Assembly (NCBI GenBank): GCA_002633025.1
Contig: NMRB01002849.1
Coordinates: forward strand, 4,757-68,756
Source: Notospermus geniculatus
Lineage: Eukaryota > Nemertea > Pilidiophora > Heteronemertea > Lineidae
Reading direction: 5' to 3'
DNA: 64,000 nucleotides
Below the pieces are notes generated by a model that did not search any database, had not been told where the DNA came from, and saw only the letters and a program-made list of their open reading frames with translations. Both the position numbers and the translations under genes were made by a program. The first letter of the stretch is position 1. Each line of letters begins with the position of its first letter. Positions 30,647 to 41,081 of the stretch are shown in pieces.

Positions 30647-30799
30647 TGTTTAAATATTAGGCGTTCTTTATTAGCTATCATTTAATACCCCGTACTTGAC
30701 AATGTCTGGCACAGCAGGAGGTGAATTAGAAATTCGTCTCTGGGTGACGACAAGACTTTCTATCTGTGTGTAAATCGAGGATTTTTTGAAATAATTTTA

Positions 30800-31040
30800 G
30801 GCCTTTTTCAAATAAGATGGTGGCCTACTAGTCCTCCTACGTGTCATGGCCATTCATTGTCCAAACATGATATAATACTACCAAACCAAACGCATCCTCT
30901 CACACAATTATTTTAATATCTAAATTTTTGTGCCCATAGGACGCTTGACCAGCTTAGCGTGCCAACGGCCACTGAATGGTATTAAACTCCTGACGTCATA
31001 TGGTGAGAACAGATAGACCGCCATCTTTGTTGGAAAGGAC
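30800..31040 (-). mobile_element. MITE-7 copy 3
   Basis: Inverse copy: CATTGTCCAAACATGATATA, CAAACGCATCCTCTCACACA, then GACCGCCATCTTTGTTGGAA, AGG. The left terminus (CCTTTTTCAAATAAGATGG) is eroded. Confidence 0.75.
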
Positions 31041-32259
31041 AATGGGTGACGTTTTTCAGGTGCGTTTCCGGCCTGTTTTTTTCACAATTCGATAAATTCG
31101 TCTTGGTAGGTAGAGAGTTAAGGAGTCTGTAAGGGACAGAAGGGGTTAATTCAACCTGTCGTGTATCTTCTGGGCACGTGACGATGACTCGTGTGAAAGG
31201 TTAAGAAACGTCTTCGCAGCCCCCGCACGGTCAGACTCACCCCCGGGATGCATAGGGTAAGAGGTTGAAATAGGACCCCAGCCGCCCCTGAAGGTATCTC
31301 ATGTCATAACTCCGCCATGAGCCCCGAGCGCTGGGGACTTCCAACACTTATCGAAACTTTCCTGTTTCCATTCTCCCCGTGGCCTAACGACGACCACGCA
31401 TAAAGAATTCCAAATGTCACTGCATTTCCTGAGAAAACGTCCTTTTTCGCATCACCAAGAGATTATAGTCATTATAATAGATTTAACAACTTTATGGCCG
31501 AAAAGTAAACATGAAGTGGGTTTTATGGGGCCGGAAAACAAAGCAATTGTACCGAACGTAAAATATATTGGTTTTGAAAATAGCCGACGGATCATTTGTA
31601 TTGTCTCCGAGTCGGGTGGATATAAAATACAAACGCCATTACGATTGTTTCAGGGCGGGTCGTTATAAAATGCGACAGGGCACAAAGTGGCGCGACGTAT
31701 TATTAATTGGAATAAATGTCCTAGAAATTGTCAGCGCGGCTGGTAGTCTGCCCCCACGTGCCACCTTCAGGGAACGCCCCGAGAACTCTCGGTCCGTCTT
31801 TTACACCATCCCGCACACAAAGCAGATTCCCCGAGCGGCCATTTTGAATTCGTCATTGAGATGAACTTCAAGGTCAGACGACAAGTTTAAGAATCAGAGC
31901 TACCTTCTGCTGGGGTTAAATTCAAAAGGGTTCGACCAGGGGAGGTCTGTTTCAAAAACGTCGGAGGTCACCATGAGATAATGGACTAAAAGTTTGATAT
32001 AATGGCACACCTTTTGTCGAATCAGTGATTTTATTCAAGAATAACAGAATTACAACATAACTCGACAAAACGTAAAATTCACGCAGAGATCTTTAAGAGC
32101 CCTTATCAAATCTTTTAAATCTATTTTAAGGTTGGTGAAATTCTTTAGTGGCTTTTAATTGTGATTTTATTTTGTGTTGAAATTTGCTTTGAACTTTGTT
32201 GACACCGGGTCGTGCAAACCTGCTACATCTGCGGGTCATTATCTTTATAACAATAAGTT
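31041..32259. other. No recognisable feature
   Basis: About 1.2 kb without an identifiable repeat. Frames at 31,414-31,668 and 31,568-31,864 show no recognisable domain. Confidence 0.4.
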
Positions 32260-32432
32260 TGTATTAGATGTTTCCGTCAGGGCCGAAGCCAAAGCATTAT
32301 TGGCCCTGGTAAGTATGGAAGGCCATCTCAAGCTACTCATGTTCCTCACTTGGATGGGGTGTTTTACTTGCCCTTGTAAATGCACAAGGTACAAGACACC
32401 ACGGCTTACTGTCCCATGCGATGGACTGAAAT
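32260..32432 (-). repeat. SINE-C copy, head missing
   Basis: Inverse SINE-C from GATGTTTCCGTCAGGGCCGA to CTGTCCCATGCGATGGACTG. The head is replaced by unrelated sequence ending at the MITE-6 terminus at 32,462. Confidence 0.82.
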
Positions 32433-32733
32433 GCAAAAATCGCATGGGAGAGTAAGGACAATAGTGAGGTTTCGTAAATCTGACGAAACACGAAGTAAGA
32501 AATACGAAATTGGACTTCATTTCCATGACGTAATGTATTTCAGGAGATGGTTGGTACCACAAATATCGCCTGCTGCAAGAGCGTCTTTTAGCGTATGATG
32601 TTTGACCGATAGAGTTACGGTGTATATTTAACTTTGAAATTTATCTTTCGTTTCCACTTCGTAGATACAAAGTGGAAATTTAAAAATTCAAGATGCACCA
32701 TAACTCTCTCGGTCTTGCATGATAATAGTGAGG

Positions 32734-33107
32734 CTGAAAGGGTAAATGTCGTCCTGGGTATATACAAAGATTATCCAGGATCTCAGTCTTCACTAAAACA
32801 ATACCCTGGGTGTACTTTCGTTAGCCGAACATCACCCAGGTTCCGCAATCAGTGCCTAGGAACGAGTCCTATTTAGAAATCCCGCGAAATCTCGCGGTCT
32901 CGCGCCGCGGTACTTGTTGAGTGTAGCTGTTCATGACATTCTTCAGGCGGTCACGTGACCACGGGCGAGACAACCTCGAATCCAGGTGTCATACTACGAT
33001 GCTGGGTGATGTTCGGCTACCGAAACTACACCCAGGGTATTATTTTAGTGAAGATTGAGATCCTGGGTAATCTTTGTATATACCCAGGACGACATTTACC
33101 CTTTCAG
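32734..33107. mobile_element. 374-bp TIR element nested in MITE-6
   Basis: Very long inverted arms, about 75 bp each: CTGAAAGGGTAAATGTCGTC, CTGGGTATATACAAAGATTA ... TAATCTTTGTATATACCCAG, GACGACATTTACCCTTTCAG. AATAGTGAGG occurs directly before it and again one base after it, consistent with an 8-10 bp target duplication in a hAT- or Mutator-like reaction. Confidence 0.8.
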
Positions 33108-33110
33108 CAA

Positions 33111-33529
33111 TAGTGAGGTTTTGCAAACTTACGTTTTACATTTACGATTACGATTTGAAAACGTCATGACGTCGGCTATGCGGGAGTTTTTTACGCGCAA
33201 GTCGCTTGCTACACGTAAGAAACTTACGATTTAATCAACGTCAAATCTTTCACGTTTGTAATCAAATAAATCACTTTCAATTTGACCCACCTAATAATGG
33301 GTAAATGTCCAAGTTGTAGTGAAGATTACAAATAAAATCATGGACCTATTTGTCTTTGAGAGCCGGACAAACATGGGATACATTGACAACATTTTATCAT
33401 ACACGGAAAGCCTTTTACGTCAGATGACGCACCATCGCGTCACAAGGCGTCACGTCACTCTGTAATGACGTCATGACGTCGTCAAATCGTAATCGTAAAT
33501 GTAAAACGTAAGCTTGCAAAACCTCCCTA
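33111..33529. mobile_element. 419-bp TIR element, TAGTGAGGTTTTGCAA ends
   Basis: TAGTGAGGTTTTGCAAACTT, ACGTTTTACATTTACGATTA, CGATTTG mirrors CAAATCGTAATCGTAAATGT, AAAACGTAAGCTTGCAAAAC, CTCCCTA; inner ATGACGTC repeats. It was inserted into MITE-6 and then hit at its left end by the preceding element. Confidence 0.8.
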
Positions 33530-33666
33530 TTGTATGCTAAAAGACGCACTGGCAGCAGGGACATTTGTGGTACCAACCATCTCCAGAAATACATTACGTC
33601 ATGGAAATGAAACTGAATTTCGTATTTCGTACTTTATGTTTCGTCAGATTTGCAAAACCCCGGTAA

Positions 33667-33816
33667 TAGGGAGGTTAAGAAATCAAACGATTAACGTAAA
33701 CGTTATCGACAACGTTATTTTTGTCCAGAAAATGCAATATAAAATCTGGTTAATGTGTAGTATGAAAAAAAGTTATCGTAAATTTACGTTTATCGTTTGA
33801 TATCTAAACCTCCCTA
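33667..33816 (+). mobile_element. MITE-2 copy 6
   Basis: TAGGGAGGTTAAGAAATCAA to TTTGATATCTAAACCTCCCTA. Joined to the right end of MITE-6 exactly as at 11,608. Confidence 0.88.
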
Positions 33817-35008
33817 CTAAGTTCAACTCAACGAACCTAACAGTATTTATAATACACAAATATTTCGCTAGAGAATGGCTGGGTATCCCATTGCCAAAAT
33901 GTTCCCACAGAGCCGAGGCAGGTTCCCTCACCAGGTTGCCAGCACAGTGGGCTCCTACCAAAAATATCCCAAACAGACACCAAAACCACGTAACCTCGAC
34001 ATAATATTCCTGGTAAGTTAGTCCCACTCCATCTGCGCGTGGGACTCACACAACCCCATAAACCACCGGCCCGGAATGACCATAGCCACCAAAATGACCA
34101 ACCTTTGATTAGATTCACCCAAACTCACCAAACCAACCGACCATGCTACAATTCCCATTAAATTCCACCTCAAAATTTAATACCATTTGGTAAATTTGAT
34201 GAAACCAGCCTCCAAACGCAACAGGGAGTAAAATTCTGTCCGCCGTGACATAATCTTGCATCTTTGGATGCTCATTTTAGTGCGATATCTTTCTCAGTAG
34301 CGCGGTGGGTCGGAATTGTCCTTGTAATATTGTCCCATTCCCACCAAAAATATCCCCGCGTCCACACACGCGCTGACCATGTTTACGATCGATTTACCCC
34401 CTTGATCATGTTTAAGGGCCCAACGCGTCCCTCCCTACCCCCAGAGATGTGCAAGACGATATTGTAATCTTCCGGAATGCTACAAAGGAAATGACGTAAT
34501 GTTCCCATCGTGCCCTGCGGCACGTGCGCGCGCATTCAATCATGGCCGCGTTGCACGTGTCACGCGGCAAGACGGTTCCACACCAAATACCACAAATCCC
34601 TGTATATTTTCTACACACTATCATACAGAATCCTGGGTCTTCTTGTCATGGGACGGAAATCTTACAACACTGAGGTGAAAAGTTGACTTCAAAATTCGAC
34701 CTTTGGTCAGACAGAAGAATGACAAACACGGAATCAGGTGGTCCTAAATGCCAGGGGTGGACCCTTCAATTATAAAAGGGTCTTTAACAACAAGGGATTA
34801 TCCAGGTAATAATCTTAATTAGGGATTACACATATCAGAGAAATTCGACCAGAATCTGTCTCTCAGAATTTGCAGCTGTTTCGGAGTTGTTTTGAAAACT
34901 AGGTTTCAATTTTCCATTGCTATAACGTGAAAGGTATTACCTGGAAAATATTCAGAACGAGCTTTCATTTGAAAGTAGTGAGAGCTTGATATAGTTTTAG
35001 TGTTACCG
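33817..35008. other. No repeat recognised apart from promoter-like patch
   Basis: Mostly unremarkable; see 34,468-34,570. Frames at 33,773-34,118 on the minus strand overlap the MITE and are not credible. Confidence 0.4.
34468..34570. promoter_or_regulatory. Candidate TATA-less promoter
   Basis: Within 100 bp: CTTCCGGAA (ETS), AATGACGTAA (CRE/ATF), GTGCGCGCGCA (NRF1-like), CATGGCCGC (YY1-like) and two CACGTG/GCACGTG E-boxes. This mix is typical of animal housekeeping promoters. No exon could be identified nearby, so direction is unknown. Confidence 0.35.
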
Positions 35009-35172
35009 GTGTAATAGAATCTAATGTCCCACGATATGTGATGTCCCCCAACAATACATTCCGGATTAAGCGGCACCAATGAATAGGACTCGAGGTGACC
35101 AAGACCCTTAATCCTGTGACAAACAATGCAGGGGGACATCAGGAAGACGGGGGCATTGGATTCTATCACACC
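35009..35172 (+). mobile_element. MITE-4 copy 2 (164 bp)
   Basis: GGTGTAATAGAATCTAATGT to GGCATTGGATTCTATCACACC, interior as at 6,132. Complete. Confidence 0.85.
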
Positions 35173-35209
35173 AGAACTTGCCACATCCTTGGAGGAATTA
35201 TACTGACCA

Positions 35210-35360
35210 CATCTATATTCATTTGGAAGTGCTCACTGAGAGCTTTCCAACGAATACCTATGTGATATGGTTTCAGTGTTACAGGAACCCTGCCATATAG
35301 GTACGTGTATTCATTTGAAGGTGCTCAGTGAGAGCTTTCCAATGCATACCTATGTACGCG
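35210..35360 (+). repeat. 91-bp tandem duplication
   Basis: ATTCATTTGRARGTGCTCAS, TGAGAGCTTTCCAAYG, ATACCTATGT occurs at about 35,216 and 35,307. Related inverse or partial copies: 18,985-19,015 and 55,865-55,945. Confidence 0.65.
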
Positions 35361-35989
35361 GTACTAGGAGGGTTCATCTACTTTTGAGTCCCTTTTTTAC
35401 ATGTTTTAAAATTTGACAGGATGTGTGCTTTGATATAGTGAAAGGGTTCAGAGGCGATCGGTAATAATGCATTTCAGAAGTCTCAAAACCAGTTATCTGG
35501 ACTTTTGACAACCTGTTCGCATTTTTAGAATTCTCTTGATAAAACTCCGACGCTAGTAAGCCACCAGTTTGCTAATGCTTGACAGTTTGCTAAACAGTTT
35601 GTTATGGATTATCCCGACTAGGCCTAATCGCGTTAAAGGGCCTAAAAAGTGTTAACATTCCATGGGAAACGGTAAGAATTAACAGGTAAATCTTATTTTG
35701 AACGTCTTTCATCATTGTTCAAATATTAATCCTAATTAAGGAAGCATTTTTGCTTTTTAAGTTAAGAAAGAAAGGTATTTTAAAAATATTGTTGTGTATT
35801 ATCTATTTATTTGATTATAGTACAATTTTAGGCTTATTAGCCCATGGGAATATGTTGATTGGATGGGTGACTTTTTTTATTAGGCCTACAAAACTATAAA
35901 TACATCTTTAGGCCTATTGGGATCCTAATTGGTATAACCGCAAGGTACATGTAAAAGGGAATTAATCGAGCCAGTCAAAAATGACACTA

Positions 35990-36137
35990 AAAGCGGTGAC
36001 AGACTGGCGCGTAAGCAACGCGGGAAAGCGTTTAACCAATCAGAGAGGCGGTAACAGGGACCGAAACACCAACCGAAGAATCTGATTGGCGAGACGCCTC
36101 CACGACGCGTCGCGTACGCGCCAGTCTGTCACCGGCT
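35990..36137. mobile_element. 148-bp TIR element with identifiable empty site
   Basis: AAAGCGGTGACAGACTGGCG, CGTA at the left and TACGCGCCAGTCTGTCACCG, GCTT at the right, TA at 35,988 and 36,138. The host repeat (35,960-36,230) exists without the element, inverted, at 56,655-56,790, where GACACTAAAAATAATTTCG is continuous. The interior has two CCAATCAG/CTGATTGG boxes facing each other. Confidence 0.88.
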
Positions 36138-36354
36138 TAAGAATAATTTCGCGGCCCAGAGAAATTCACAATTTCAAAATTACCAATTTCGTATATTAGC
36201 GGATTACATCCCTAGATAAGCCCCAGCAGTTGTGCAAATACGTTCTAAGTAGGAAATAAATTCCCAAATTCGGGACACAAATTATTAGGTCGATCTTCAA
36301 ATTTCTCCTTTTTTGTGATAGAAGTTGGCAACTTCTTGATTTAAATCAGTGTAC

Positions 36355-36440
36355 AAACATCGTCAGCTTAACCTTATTTTGAATCGCCCAAATTTAAAAT
36401 TTGAGCGAATTACAATAAAGTTTATACTGACGATGTTTTT
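36355..36440. mobile_element. 86-bp hairpin
   Basis: AAACATCGTCAGCTTAACC pairs with GTTTATACTGACGATGTTT, and the inner AATCGCCCAAATTT with AAATTTGAGCGAATT. Roughly 35 of 42 positions pair. Either a very short MITE or a stem-loop transcript. Confidence 0.6.
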
Positions 36441-37115
36441 TTTATTTTTCACCCTGCACCTGCATAATATTAGTACGACGCTTACTCATATTAGGCCCCA
36501 GAACCTATCAACTACATGTACGTAAGATTTGGCGATCAGAAAAAAACGTGCGTTTTATCCAAATATTTTCCGATTGTTTCCGATCATTAATCGGCTAATC
36601 TCGGAACGTCTGCATGTTGCTGCCTGGTACACGCACGCTTGACCTTGATGTACTCAACCTCGTCCCCTGCCATATTTCAGACGGATTCCACTGTAGAGAA
36701 CCAAATAACTTTAATCCTGGAAGCGAGGTTGACGGCCTGGATGTCAACAATGGCGGTCGTCATGTGACCCGGCTACGGGGTCCTATCGTCTGCTAATGCG
36801 ATTTTCGGATCATGAACGGTATGTCACACATTTTGAGCTGAGCTTCGACCCTGAATGGGCACGGTGACAGGAATTTTGACCCTTATTTAGACGACCTTAG
36901 GAGATTATCATAATATTCCAATGTTCCCATGAACTCACTTGAGCGATTTTGAGCCTTGTTTAGAAGGTCGCTGGGCCGACAGCGGAGACCCTCAGATTTG
37001 AGTCGTTTTGCAAGCAGTACAAATCGTATTGCTCAACAACTTCTACATTACACCACGGCGAAATGAAATGGTCCATGGACCATGTACTCACCTGGGTGAA
37101 TGTACCAGGATTAAA
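36441..37115. other. No recognisable feature
   Basis: No repeat or gene recognised; a 60-codon frame at 36,614-36,796 is not credible alone. Confidence 0.4.
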
Positions 37116-37400
37116 GGAGCCACGGTGGTGTAGTGGTTCGGGCCTCCGACTAGCGGTCAGAGGATCCCGGGTTCGAATCCCGCTGCTGGCGTGAGACTTT
37201 GGGCAGGTCTCTTTGCCTTACTGGCCTCTCTCCACCCAGGTGTATAAATGGGTACCGGTCGGAAATGCTCAGATTGTATGCGCTGAATGAGCAGCTCATC
37301 TGAGTTCTACTGAAAGGTTTCAGGATAGACTGGGGTTAAAGTGTGAAGTCGGATGACACCTCTACCGTTGTTGATATCAGACTATAAACCCAAACTTTAA
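37116..37400 (+). repeat. SINE-A copy 1 (285 bp)
   Basis: tRNA-like head GGAGCCACGGTGGTGTAGTG with A box (TGGTGTAGTGG) and B box (GGTTCGAATCC). Body GTGAGACTTTGGGCAGGTCT, CCAGGTGTATAAATGGGTAC, CGGTCGGAAATGCTC. Core shared with SINE-B (CTGAATGAGCAGCTCAT, CTGAAAGGTTTCAGGATAGA, CTGGGGTTAAAGTGTGAAG), unique end ACCTCTACCGTTGTTGATAT, CAAACTTTAA. Confidence 0.9.
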
Positions 37401-38604
37401 ACTTCAAACTTTAGAAGAACAAATGACAAATGTTAAATTGAAATGTTCCCAGGCAAGCCTTGAGTTCCAGGGACAGAGGGTACCCAGACACCTGATCACA
37501 CCATTACATGTCATGTATCCTCATTAAAGGCACAGATGATGAAAATTTTGAGACGAGCAGACGTACATGTAAGTTAGGAATTAGTGGAATTTGAGTATTC
37601 ATTTTTGCCACCTGGTGGCCAAGCAAAGAAACAAATCGGACCGAAACTTGGTGTTATAGGTCAACTGACATAGGGTTGTATATGTGCCAAGTTTCAGGTC
37701 AATAGCCCTAGCACAATAATTTACCAAAAGTGCCACCAAATAGCAAAATGTCCGACTTTGACCTATGTGACCTTGAAAAGTAGGTCAGAGGTGAGCTAAA
37801 ACGCATTGAAATAAGACCTTCGTGTTTTGGCGGGCGCGGTGGCGTAGTTTAGACGGCAGCTTCGAGTCCGAGAACTTAGATCTCATCAGAAAGAACACCC
37901 CTTTTTCCTGTGTCGATTTCATCCTGCACTGGTAGTAGATTCCATCAGTCATCATGGAAAAGAGGGGTCAAACCAGCACCCCCTATTTCAGCCCCAAACA
38001 GGGTCCCTTCATGTCAAGGATCAAATAAATCCGACTCAAATTCAACAAAAGTAAAATCGAATGCAATTTTAATTCTCAGTGTGTAGCTCAGCGGTTGTCC
38101 TAAGTGACCCTGCCAAGAATGCACAGATTAGACCCCAGCTTACATGTAGTCCCTGACGTTTCTTGGGTATTGAAAGGACCTAAGGGTCTTAACCGCTGAT
38201 CCAATTTCCCGGATAAAACCCAGAATATCTCGCATGCCAGGGGATATAGTGCCCAGTTTGAAAAATATTGACTAATTCTTTTTTTCTTATAAAATATAGA
38301 ATTCTTCAAGGCAACGATCACCTACCAGGTGGGTTCCAGACAGCTACCCGAGGAGACGACGTCACGTGATGGGAAACACCGCAGCAGTTGATGACGTAGT
38401 ACACAAAAGGGAATCCCAGAGTCGAAGTCCGAACCATAACGTCGCTTCTAGAAAGGCTGTCACGACTGCAAAAAGAAAAGACTATTTTAGAGGTTTTAAA
38501 ATGTCAGACTCTGTGTTACGGTGACGTCACATCGACGTTGACTGAACAGGGTACATGTAATTAAAAAAGGGACAAAATATGCTTTTTGTAATATAATATC
38601 CACA
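37401..38604. other. Mostly unannotatable; two weak A-box-like starts
   Basis: GGTGGCGTAGTTTAGACGG (37,849) and GTGTAGCTCAGCGGTTGTCC (38,079) look like the 5' halves of tRNA-derived heads without good B boxes. No other features. Confidence 0.35.
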
Positions 38605-38745
38605 TTATTACCCCAGTCTCTCCAGAAACTTTTCTGCAGAACTCAAGGAGCAGCTCATTTAGCGCATTACTTAATCCTTTCAGACTAGGCCTACATATAG
38701 AGTATGAAAAAGCGACTCAGAAGAAGTATCGAACCAGCGGCCGCC
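38605..38745 (-). repeat. SINE-B copy
   Basis: CACATTATTACCCCAGTCTC, CAGAAACTTTTCTGCAGAAC, TCAAGGAGCAGCTCATTTAG, TTAATCCTTTCAGAC, then a poor tRNA-like head (TCGAACCAGCGGCC). Confidence 0.8.
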
Positions 38746-38829
38746 TAGTCACGAGCCTGGCGTCTGGCACTTCGCCATGGTATCCAAAGACAGCCACCCT
38801 ACCAATTTCAGCGAGTTCGCTTAAATCAG

Positions 38830-39247
38830 TATTTGTATAAGATTTTTCCATCAGGGCCGAAGCCATTGGCCCTGGCAAGTATGGAAGAGGCCATCTCAAG
38901 CTACTCATGTTCCTCACTTTGATGGGGTCTTTTACTTGCCCTTGCAAAGGTACAAGGTACAAGACACCACGGCTAAAGCGGGTGATCCACTGTTGCGATT
39001 TTGGCTTGAGACGGGGTTGCGATCCCTTGCGATCACCTTATATGGCAATCGGAAGTCCTTATAAGGTGATCGCAAGGGATCGCAACCCCGTCTCAAGCCA
39101 AAATCACGACAGTGGATCACCCGCTTTACTGTCCCATGCGACGGACGTGAAGAGCCGGGATTGATTAATCCCATATGGTCTGGGGTTCGGACCCGAGACC
39201 TGCCGCCTGCTAAGCGCATGTGATAACCACTAGGCTATCGAGGTTCC
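38830..39247 (-). repeat. SINE-C copy split by a palindromic element
   Basis: TTTTTCCATCAGGGCCGAAG to CAAGACACCACGGCT, then 151 foreign bp, then ACTGTCCCATGCGACGGACG to the head (GTTCGGACCCGAGACCTGCC, TGATAACCACTAGGCTATCG, AGGTTCC). Confidence 0.9.
38976..39126. mobile_element. 151-bp near-perfect hairpin MITE
   Basis: Arms of about 67 bp: AAGCGGGTGATCCACTGTTG, CGATTTTGGCTTGAGACGGG, GTTGCGATCCCTTGCGATCA, CCTTATA, mirrored with only two or three mismatches. Loop about 17 bp. TA at both flanks. The low arm divergence suggests recent insertion. Confidence 0.92.
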
Positions 39248-40319
39248 TCAAATCTTGAATTCTAAATCAGTCAACACTTCTGAGCAGATGGGCAAATTTA
39301 AGAAAGTGTGGGTTGAAAGTCCGCGCATTTTTTCGTCCATCTTCAGTTCAAACGGATTGAATTCTTCCAAACAAAATTTTTGGCGCGTAATCGGTCCTAT
39401 CCGTCGCCGACACCAACAACAATTATTCGCTAGAATTTCCCTTTGTTCGGGTGAATAGGTCTTACACAAGTATGACGCAAGTCGGCACTTTAATTTCAGC
39501 CTTTATCACACGTTTTTAATTGTTAGCAGTGAACTTTGCAATTAAATTGGAAGATTTAATTAGTGGGGTAAGCGACTCGTGCACGTGGGTTGAGTGTCGT
39601 CTGCTCCGGTTGATTGTAGGCTTTGTTTACCTTTTTAAAGGAAGAAACCACATCAAACAAAATGACAGCCGACTCTGGTTACTTTTCTACTTCAAAGTGC
39701 TGTAAGAACAAAGCGCGCGAAGCACTTTAGACCGCGCACCGTGTGAAAATTGAAAGTTGACATTCTTAGCGTAATAAACGGACACTTTCGCGTTTTTATA
39801 TATCCCCATCATGATGAGACGTGATAGGTTTAATGCTGAACGCTTAATTAGACAGCCGACCGATGTTTTAAACATCACTGCACACATCCGTTTCTGATTC
39901 TCCGCGTCTAATAAACCAACGAAATCTCGCGTCGAAAAATTGAATTAATCCCCGTTAATTAAAGACTGCTGAAAAAGTGTAAGCTAAAACCTTTCATTAA
40001 GGTTCTGGTGCGTGGAGTTTTTTAGAAATTCTACACGGATTATTCGGCCTACTGGAAAAATACATCTGTTCTCCCCGGCCCGTATCACTTCAACCTCCGT
40101 ATCTTGTGTCGGAGTCATTGGTATCGGGTCCCAAGATCAGGTGTCAAAAAAATGTCAAAATCCAATATGGCCCACCCCAACCTAACTTTGCCCACTTAAT
40201 GGCGTACTGTCTCGTACAAGCAGCTGAATGATACACGGCGAAATCTCGTTTTGCGGACACTTCGGCAAGTAGGACACTTCCCTATTTAGGGCGCCGGACT
40301 TTAGTTCTTTAAGGTGCTG
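39248..40319. other. No recognisable feature
   Basis: No repeat, hairpin or credible frame found in this kilobase. Confidence 0.4.
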
Positions 40320-40321
40320 TA

Positions 40322-40465
40322 AAGCGGGATTCATTGGCGCACGGATCCGGTCCGTTTTCAGTCCGTTTGCCCCTAATTTTCCGGATATGACAGCGCAAAA
40401 GTCCATTTCATCTGTTTTTTACGGACCTGAAACGGACAAAATCCGTGTGCCAATGAACCCCGCTT
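40322..40465. mobile_element. MITE-5 copy 2 (144 bp, TA target)
   Basis: AAGCGGGATTCATTGGCGCA, CGGATCCGGTCCG; inverse end AATCCGTGTGCCAATGAACC, CCGCTT. TA at 40,320 and 40,466. Matches 15,503-15,643 throughout. Confidence 0.9.
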
Positions 40466-40507
40466 TACACCTACTGTTACTTAGAAATGAACTAGACTGG
40501 AACATCC

Positions 40508-40560
40508 CTTAACGGACACCTCTGCCCAGAGGACACCTCTGCCCAGAGGACATCTCTCTA
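40508..40560 (+). repeat. 18-bp tandem repeat x3
   Basis: GGACACCTCTGCCCAGA repeated, third unit changed to GGACATCTCTCTAAT. The related GAGAGGTGTCC lies inverted at about 56,800; GGACACCTCTATATC at 47,518. Confidence 0.65.
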
Positions 40561-40638
40561 ATAAAGACCAAAGTTCAGCCGTAAATGTGTGTCTTCTGTT
40601 TATTTCTGACCACTGCAATCAGATCCGAGTCCTAAGAC

Positions 40639-40949
40639 CACATCTTCGATGATCGAAGGCCGATCTGCTATCCACTGCGTTACACCGCACATCACCCTTC
40701 GAGAAATTGACCGGTCCACGGCGTATCTGCCGCCTCGAGAAGAAGAGGCCAATCAGAATCGGTGTTGTAAAATTTGAATCGTGGTACAAAGAGTGGTAGC
40801 CGAAGACCCGATATAAAGTGCAATATGATTGGTCGCCCGGTAAAGTTGGCATCGTGCCAAGATACGCCGCCGACTGGTCTATTTCTCGAAGGGTGATGTG
40901 CGATGTAACGTAGTGGTGAGCAGATCGGCCTTCGATTATCGAAGATGTA
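40639..40949. mobile_element. 311-bp TIR element
   Basis: CATCTTCGATGATCGAAGGC, CGATCTGC; inverse GCAGATCGGCCTTCGATTAT, CGAAGATG; pairing continues to CATCACCCTTCGAGAAAT / ATTTCTCGAAGGGTGATG and CGGCGTATCT / AGATACGCCG. Coding frames inside are shadows of the arms. Confidence 0.8.
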
Positions 40950-41081
40950 AGACCACAACATGTAGGTCTATTGTTTGGCTGCACATTGCCCTATTGTTCA
41001 CTGACTGCCATACAATAGACTTGCGTGCAAGCAAAGTTGCGAAGGCTTCGTGAATATGGCCCTAGGACTAGGACTACATAG

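Larger units (their letters stand above)
32462..33666 (+). mobile_element. MITE-6 copy 2, with two inserted elements
   Basis: Left half 32,462-32,723 and right half about 33,530-33,666 align with 11,235-11,606, including the central GACCGATAGAGTTACGGTG palindrome. The split is after CTCTCTCGGTCTTGCATGAT, where the reference simply continues with ATGCTAAATGACGCACTGG. Confidence 0.85.

Noticed and set aside
36355-36440. microRNA precursor
   Set aside because: The stem is about the right length, but mismatches and the AT-rich arms give no clear mature-sized duplex, and no conservation can be shown.
37116-37190. tRNA gene call on the SINE-A head
   Set aside because: Same reason: pol III boxes present, but the 3' acceptor strand and terminator are missing and two further copies share the downstream body.
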